A DNA stretch of 64,000 nt from Atrichornis clamosus (Eukaryota > Chordata > Aves > Passeriformes > Menuridae): NCBI GenBank assembly GCA_013400975.1, contig WBMZ01006357.1, forward strand, positions 124,001 to 188,000. The letters are read 5' to 3'. Shown here in pieces: positions 57,246-64,000 of the stretch (positions are counted from its first letter, which is position 1; each line of letters opens with the position of its first letter). The translations under genes were made by a program, and so were the position numbers. Under the pieces are notes generated by a model. That model did not search any database. It was given only the letters and a program-made list of their open reading frames with translations, and was not told the origin of the DNA.

Positions 57246-58897
57246 AGTTCTAAGAGTCTTCCCCATTTCTATAGTCAGGAATAAGTCTCAGGCTATGAGA
57301 CTCCTTCAAAACAGAAACTTTAAACCTTGGTAGACAAAGTTTCTAAATTTCCATCTTTTGGACGTAATCCTTCAGGTACTTCCTACAATCAGCCCAGCTC
57401 GACCCCTGGCAGAAGATACCCAGTCCAAAGTACCAGTGTGTCAGTCCTGGTTCATCTGGTCTCAGAACCATGGGACCACCCCCTTTCTGCCAGTTCCCAT
57501 TCTAAAATCGTACTGTAAATGCTAAAATCCCCAGCATTTCTCATGCCATATATAATCTGTGCACACAACTCCACACGGAGCTCGGCCTACAACAGTCAGG
57601 TAGATGAATACGAAGTCGTGGAGTAGCTTAGACATAATCATGCCCTTGAAAAAAGGTTGGATCCAGTGTTGTCCTAGGCCATTTACCAAGCCAGCAGAAA
57701 AGCAAGAAAAATCAGCAGGTACACTATTTTATTTGGGCCCCTTGCCCTGACTCTGCTCCTCTCACACACACCTGGTGTTCACAAGGCAGCAGAGGGGCAG
57801 AGGAACACTGCTCCAGGAGACAGGGGACAGCCACCAGCCTCTGAAAACCCTGGTGACTGCAAACCTGGCAGACGTGATGCAAGTAGAAAAGTTATTTCCC
57901 CTGTTCCCTGCCAGAGCTGTAGCCCTCTGAGGAGGACAGACATTGCATTTTCCAGCAAACAAAGAGGGTGATACTTCCTCTGTGGATTTCTTTAGATCCC
58001 CAACATAAATTGCACATTGAAACACCCTGTACTGCTGCCCCTGTGATGGGACATTGCTCTCTCCCTTTCTTTGCCTGAACATCTTCTTGGTTGGGAGTCA
58101 TTTACCAGAAACCTCTCCTTCTCTCCGCTCTGTGCTTGATTCTTTCTCCTGTTTGATCCTCTTCTCTTTCCTTCTGAAAGATTAACCACTTGGTAGGGAT
58201 ATTTGCATTACTAATCTATCTCTGCACTTTTTACTGCTGCCCATCTCCTTTGCATCTCTTCCTTACCACTCCTCATCACTTACTCATATTTTTACACACT
58301 ACAGGAGTCAGAGATCACTACCAGAAACATGACCTGGTCGTGCCAGGCCCCCAAGGAGGAGCAGTTCATCATCTGAGGTCCTTATGATTGAAACAGCCAA
58401 GACAGGAGGACACCCAGGGTGCAGAAGGACTACAGCCCTCAACTGGACCACACGAGAGTCCTCCTTGCCCCTGACTGTGGTTTCCCCTCTATGTTATGAG
58501 CAACATCTCTTGCTTCACAAGCAAGAATCAGGAAGCTGGAGGAGTCCTCTCCTTCCTGTGACCACCCTGTCAGGAGATGGGTCAGGTTCTGCTACATGGG
58601 ACCTCCATACCAGGAGTGTGGTGCAATTATTCAGCTTTCAAAAATGATTTGCAGGGCACAATTTTTACCATTTGACCCCTGTGTCACACAGCCTTACCCC
58701 ATTGTGCATACATTGTATTCTCTTGCTAAGAAAATGGCAATTTTTCTTCACTGAAGGGATAAAGCAAACATTTGCTCCCGGAGACAAAGGTGAACTTTTT
58801 TTGTCCTTTTTTTTTTTGCCCCTTTTTTTAACGCTGGCACCAAGCCAATTCACCATGTTTTACTTTCTTTCCTCTGTATGTGTGAATTTTTATATAA

Positions 58898-58918
58898 TTT
58901 TTTTTTTTTTTTGCACAG
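58898..58918 (+). promoter_or_regulatory. Splice-acceptor-like T15-GCACAG
   Basis: Fifteen T followed by GCACAG, ending at 58918, make a textbook acceptor sequence. The following frame stays open for about 50 codons (to 59067) but has no domain, and no convincing donor lies within it. Probably chance. Confidence 0.15.
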
Positions 58919-60328
58919 CTCCAGAGGAAAAGGATTTCTCAGCCTTAACATCCTGTTCGCTTCTGCATGCTTTTGAATGCTCATTATTAAAAGCCAGCTA
59001 TTTATACACAGGAACAAAGTGCATTCCAGTAACCCCTTGTGGCATAACTCCACATGCTGACAGCTAAGCCCTGGAAAGGTGTATTGAATGCATGACAGAG
59101 AGCTTTTTATAGGGATTGAATACCCACTGTACATCAGCACAGGAATACCCTTTTAAAATTCTCTTTGCTATCATGTCTTTGGAAATATGAAAGGCAGACC
59201 TTTCAACAGCCCCATTCCCTCTGACTCTAATCTTGATTGTGTTGAGAGGGATAGGTGCCAGATAACCGTGCTGGTGGAAACGAAGATAAGAAGGCTGTGC
59301 ACACCATAAGCAGTTGTATTGCTTGAATTATGGCCTTGGACAGATGCAGTTACAATAACAGGACAGCACTGATTGGTGAGTGGTTCATTTACCTGCCTGG
59401 TATCTTTCAAAGACATCAAATTGCACTTCATTACTGGAAAATTCCTAAGGACATAAAATGAATCAAGAACAAGTGAGCTATCTCAAAATCACCCATCTGA
59501 CAATACAACACAGTGGGCATCCCACAAGGGGAGGTTAACCTAAGTGATGCCTCTGTGCAGCTCACAAAAGGGAATGGAGTTGAAAACAAGATGACAAAGC
59601 AATCTTTCAGCTGAAGAATAGAAGGATCCTTCAGAGAGGATTTGGATGTTTTGGGTCTGTCTACTCTTGGAATGCCTTTAAGACAAAAGGTTGGTGCCCA
59701 AAGTGCAATTCAACATTTTTGCTTTGATTGTCACCTTTTTTATATTCCCATCAAAGGATACATAATACTCCCTCCAGTTCACAGCTGGTACATTGGTTTC
59801 AAAACCTAGTGAACTACACTTTTAATCTTGATGGAAGCTTCTTCCACCTGCCTGCCCCAAAAGTGCTTTACTGTATGCACAGCTGTGACTGTACTTCCAT
59901 CTGGCATTCACCCACCCTAGTGTTTTCTCTGAGACTTGAGAAGAAAAAAATCTACCCACACAATTGTGTCTCCACACAGCAACAAGGCCCTGGTCTCCAG
60001 AAGGGGATTCTGGTGAGACCACATCATGATTTTCACTGCCATGAGGAACAGAGCAGGTACAGCATGTCATTTGAAGTCCCAGCCTCGAAGGACAGGGGCT
60101 GTGATGCCACCCCATCTCATTTGTAGGACTCTGATCAATGCATTGCCCGAGTTAGTTACTCTTTCTCCTATTGTGCTGGCACAGACAGTTTCAAACAGCC
60201 TTGGCAAAAGAGAGCAGGAAAAGTAGCCCTTCTTAACCCAGTTTACTTGATAGTTTCCATAACAACTTGACACAGCTATTTATAACACAGGAGCATATCA
60301 TTTGCGTCCCATCATTTTTAGAACCTTT

Positions 60329-60342
60329 GTTGCCATATCAAC
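60329..60342. promoter_or_regulatory. RFX X-box-like motif
   Basis: GTTGCCATATCAAC keeps both GTTGCC and CAAC half-site bases of GTTGCCATGGCAAC, with two central differences. Confidence 0.3.
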
Positions 60343-63300
60343 CTCAGCGCCACGTAGCAGAGCACAGCCCCATTCAATTCTCTCCTTTGCTCAGAAAGAA
60401 ACTTCTCTCTTCAATGAATTGAGAGTCAGTTGGTCTCAGAAGGACACTTGAGAGGCCTACATGTCATTTAAAGTATGATTCAAACCCTAATTTGAATGGA
60501 TTTTTTCCTGCGTGACCTATCTGCACCAGGTGGGTGGGATCACCTGAAGTAGGAAGCAAAGATGAGGACAGGGAGGACAAGCAGACCAGCATTCCCATTT
60601 TCTTGGGAAGCAAGTAATGAGGAGGATAGGGCAGCTACTGACTCTCTCTGTGATAGGTGTGGAAGGAAAAACTGATTTTGAAATGTCAGAGTTTCAAAGG
60701 GAGTTTGAAGTTTTTGGGAGGGAGACTGGGTGTCAAGGAGTTGCAGCAAAGAGCAAAGTCAGGATGCAGTGAAAGTCAAGATCGTTAGAAAAGTGGCAGA
60801 AGACTACAGGCAGGGGAGACACCGTGCTCCCAGAGGAGGAGAGGAACCTTCCTCGTGTGGTCTCAGGTGCTGCTCAGTCCTGGATTCATTCCCTGCAATG
60901 CCAAGCACCAAAAAGCCACCTCGAGAGAGACATGTTCCCAAAGCATGACTGAGGTGAGGATTAGGTGTCTCCCGGTGCCTCTCTTTGGAGGAAGCAGTGG
61001 TGCCTGGGCACTCAGTTCAGTCCTTACAGACAAGTGAAATGAAGCTGGGCCTCAGTTTCTCTCCAAGGCTTTTTCCCTGGTTCCTGCTGGACTGACTGGT
61101 CCAGCCAGTGCTCATCACTTGCACAGCTCTGGTTGGTCTGGGGAAGTTCAGCCTTGCCAGCTCATGATATCAAATCTTCCCTTCCAGGTCAGAATAGAAT
61201 TAATTTTAAAATACTCACGCAAAGTGCAATCGTGAGTATCTATAATCCACCTGGCACCACTAAACAGCACTCAAATAACCCTTGGACTGCTCTGCATTGT
61301 GTCACTCACGCTTCCTCCTCCTGTTGGGAGGTGGCAGGTCTGCTGCCCGTGCCCTGACACCTCACTGTCGCAACCTGCTGTGTTTGCTACTTTACCAAGA
61401 CACTTCTCTTTAAAATATGTGTCCCCCATCTCCCCTCCTCCTGAGATCTGAAGGTGTCTGTGCATTCCCTGAAATAAGCATTCATTTGGCAGAGCAAATT
61501 TCATACCAAAAAAGTGGCCACAGTGCCAGTGGCTTGGCCTGCCTTCCACCAGCAGAAATACACATAACAGCACTTTTCAGAAGCGGCCTGGGTTCCTGGT
61601 TTGCATTAGTCATATTGTTCTGTCTTGTTTTAATCATCTCAGCCTTTCTAGAGGGTCTCCAGTGAGATTGAGAAGCACGTTAGCAGCTCCAGCACAGCTG
61701 GGTTTAGCTGCCTGTGTCAGCAGAAGAGAACCTCAGCACCAGGGGTGTGTTTTGTCCTGTGGCAGTGCTGAACACAGACTCACCAGCTTTATTAATAGCA
61801 GCTCTATTATTTAACATGATGTTCCACCAGCCCCTTGGACTGGGGACAATAGGAAATGGCACTTACATGTTTAAATCTGAGGCATGCTGGACTGTTTGAA
61901 TGTGTGTGATTCATTGTCAGACAGTGCTATGTCAGCCACTGCAGGCAAAATAAAACAGACTGCACATGCATCATCTATATGTGCTCTACACGTAAGCTGC
62001 TTGAAATGCATCCTGCCCAGCCTCTGCTGGCAGAAGCCATAAATGAGCTCCATGTATCTGTTAAAGCATTCCTGGTAGGATCTTGGGAAGTGCCAACCTG
62101 GTGCTTTTAACCATAACCCCAGAGGCTTGAGGGGCTGTCTCCTGTCATGTCTGCAGACACTTGGAGGATGTTCTGAAAGAGGTAATTTGTTTCCTAAACC
62201 CAGCAGTTATCACCCACACTTCATCAAAACCAGAAAGTTTTGGAGTTTTTGTGTAGATTTTTTTCCACACTGACGAATATTAGTTTAGCCCTGAGAAATC
62301 TGGGAAGCCCTGAAAGTTTGAAACTTGCCCTGCTCACATTCTTCCAGCATCTGTCTTGACTGATTGGTGTTCCTGGATTTCAATTCTCTCCCCTATCCTC
62401 TAATGCCTAGTCAATTTGCAGCATAATTGATACTATTTTAAGTCACTGAATTCCAGGGGGGATTTCACATTTGAAAAACTGTGTTCTGAACACTAATCTT
62501 TGCATTGAAATAATCATTCTGAAAACTGTGACATATGCTGAAAACTTGTGGCTTGCCCTACAAATGGAGCAATGTAAGACTAGCATGATTTGCTTTATTC
62601 AGACTGTATCTCCAGTCCTGGAACAGAAATGGTCCTAAGCAACATGTGTGCAAATATTCCTTTAGGATCCTCAGCCCAAACTCATTCCTCTTTCTTGGGA
62701 AAAACCTGTCCTGGGAGGAAACTGAGGCAGAGACATATTACTCTGCTGCTAACATCACTTTGAAAGGTTGAAATTCTCTGATCCAAATTAGGATTTCTTC
62801 AAAAACTGAACAATGCCTGCAAACTAAGCAAAAGAGATGTGATAAAACCTTTAAGAGTATTCCCTGGTAATTCCCAGCCCAGCAACATGCTCCATTTCTA
62901 TTGCTATTAAAATAGTGTCTTGTTCTCTGCTACTTGCTTTCAGTATGAAATTAGACCTTACACACAGTACCTCTTTTTGTACTTGTCTGCAGAAAATGAT
63001 TCTCAATTTGCATTCATATGACAGTGATAGTCACCATTTTAAAGAGAAGTCCATTTGTCTGAGAGCTGTGGCAGAATCACTGCCTTTTCCCCAGCCCTGC
63101 ACAACAGACAGGCTTCTGCTCAGAGCAGCTCGCATGGTCACCATCTAACCCAGCTTCTCCCTTCTCCCAGCCTGGCCTGCCTGGCCCTGCTAGGATCTAA
63201 AAGCCATCCCAGAGAACCTTTTCTTTGGGAAGCCTCAGGGAAATGGGGTGGGACTGTAGCCCCTGTGTCACCTCAGACACACACAACATGTGATGTGCCT

Positions 63301-63748
63301 TCCCTGCTACGGTGGGCCACCACGTAGGACCTTCAGAGACACCAAGCCTCCTCCACCTGTTGATGACCAAAAATCTTGTGCATAAACCTCCCATATCTTG
63401 TGCTAATTTCCTCACTGCCCACCTCGACCCTTTGGTTCCTGCCCTCCTGCTGCACATCACCCCCAGCCCTGCACTGAGTGCAGCCAGGCCTCATCTCCCA
63501 GCCAGAGCTGCACAGCTTCCACCCAACCACAGCACAACCTGCTCTCTGCCCACAGAACGTCAGCTGGACTCTGTATCTTTGGGTTTTCTACACCTAAAAC
63601 AAAGAACATGGGAAAAAAAATTATCCAGGCTCCAAATGCCAGGCCAGGGTCTGGTACACTGTAATGTGCTCCATCCCATTTATTTTATAGCACTTTAATG
63701 CCTCTCTCAGTTGTCTCACTACAGAGGCTTCAGGCAGAGTGGAGCCGT

Positions 63749-63761
63749 GTTCCTTAGCAAC
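63749..63761. promoter_or_regulatory. RFX X-box-like motif (short spacer)
   Basis: GTTCCTTAGCAAC resembles the 13-nt X-box form GTTGCTAGGCAAC, with GTT and GCAAC kept at the ends. Confidence 0.25.
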
Positions 63762-63883
63762 TCGCAGTACACATGACAAAATTAACCCAAACAGTTTTGT
63801 TTATTAACTCTTAATAAGGAGCAAACAAAACAGCAACCTGAGAGTTTCACAAGAAGACTGTTTTCCATTTTGGGTGCATTACT

Positions 63884-63921
63884 AAGATTGCAGACGACAA
63901 TGTTATCTTGGGTGTTCTGTG
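63884..63921 (+). mobile_element. Possible trace of a LINE reverse transcriptase
   Basis: In one frame 'aagattgcagacgacaatgttatcttggg' reads KIADDNVILG, similar to the CR1 KFADDTKLG catalytic motif. Ten residues alone are not enough, and flanking text gives no further CR1 landmarks. Confidence 0.2.
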
Positions 63922-64000
63922 GGGTTTTTTAAGCCCTTTTGTGAAGACCTATTTGAAGCACAAAAGTCATCGCCTCTCTCCCCAGTGCATGGTGTTTCTA

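Larger units (their letters stand above)
57250..64000. other. Unique non-coding sequence
   Basis: No gene recognised over the last 6.7 kb. It contains T runs at about 58796-58827 and 58898-58912, an X-box-like word at 60329 and another at 63749, and a weak LINE-like trace at 63880-63920. Short open frames have no domain. Confidence 0.5.

Noticed and set aside
62031..62042. CCTCTGCTGGCA considered as a CTCF site
   Set aside because: Only the right part of the core fits; the left part (CAG for GCC) does not match.

Overview
The window reads as nuclear DNA of a bird, probably a neognath and perhaps a passerine. Three things point there. It carries many CR1 LINE copies in both orientations, several keeping the CR1 3' end with its ATTCT(G/A)TG-type tail. 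It has a solo LTR with TGTCC...GGACA ends and a 5-bp target-site duplication, as class III (ERVL-like) elements leave. Its repeats are otherwise mostly low-copy ancient relics plus short microsatellites. No bacterial, phage or organelle organisation is present: there are no gene strings, no RBS-start pairs and no long ORFs. The longest open frames are about 200 codons with no recognisable domain, as expected by chance.

I cannot support any host protein-coding gene or structural RNA gene here. The window is best described as intergenic (a gene desert) or the inside of one or more long introns. All firm annotations are transposon relics, simple or tandem repeats and candidate regulatory sites.

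Layout: 1-6.4 kb is unique sequence with two MIR/CORE-SINE-like relics (3.2 and 5.6 kb), a TA repeat and an octamer/homeodomain-rich patch (5.4-5.9 kb). 6.4-19.5 kb has a short CR1 tail, a 68-bp perfect tandem duplication (12.8 kb), a MIR-like relic (15.9 kb), a very old CR1 (16.6 kb), a 47-nt alternating purine-pyrimidine tract and a 14-bp-stem hairpin (17.7-17.9 kb). 19.5-24.3 kb holds two clear minus-strand CR1 copies, the second with its tail expanded into 18 perfect AGAAT units. 24.3-36.7 kb includes a degraded CR1 with reverse-transcriptase coding remnants (30.9-32.2 kb), a 37-bp tandem duplication and a CpG-rich pocket with a TATA-bearing hairpin (33.5-33.8 kb). 36.7-37.9 kb is a nested-looking block: a CR1 fragment followed about 20 bp later by the complete 887-bp solo LTR. 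37.9-52 kb has two plus-strand CR1 tails, a TAAT-rich candidate enhancer (41.0-41.2 kb), a second 47-nt alternating tract (45.8 kb), a MIR-like relic, a CpG pocket (49.3-49.6 kb) and a strong CTCF-like motif (50.5 kb). 52-64 kb is mostly unique with small tandem repeats.

No set of genes works together here. I did not find a convincing new biological system. The most useful leads are the intact solo LTR with its internal minisatellite, the CR1-tail microsatellite, the two recent tandem duplications, the long alternating tracts, the GC pockets and the regulatory-motif clusters. All repeat-family assignments come from recognition of consensus-like text, not from a database search.
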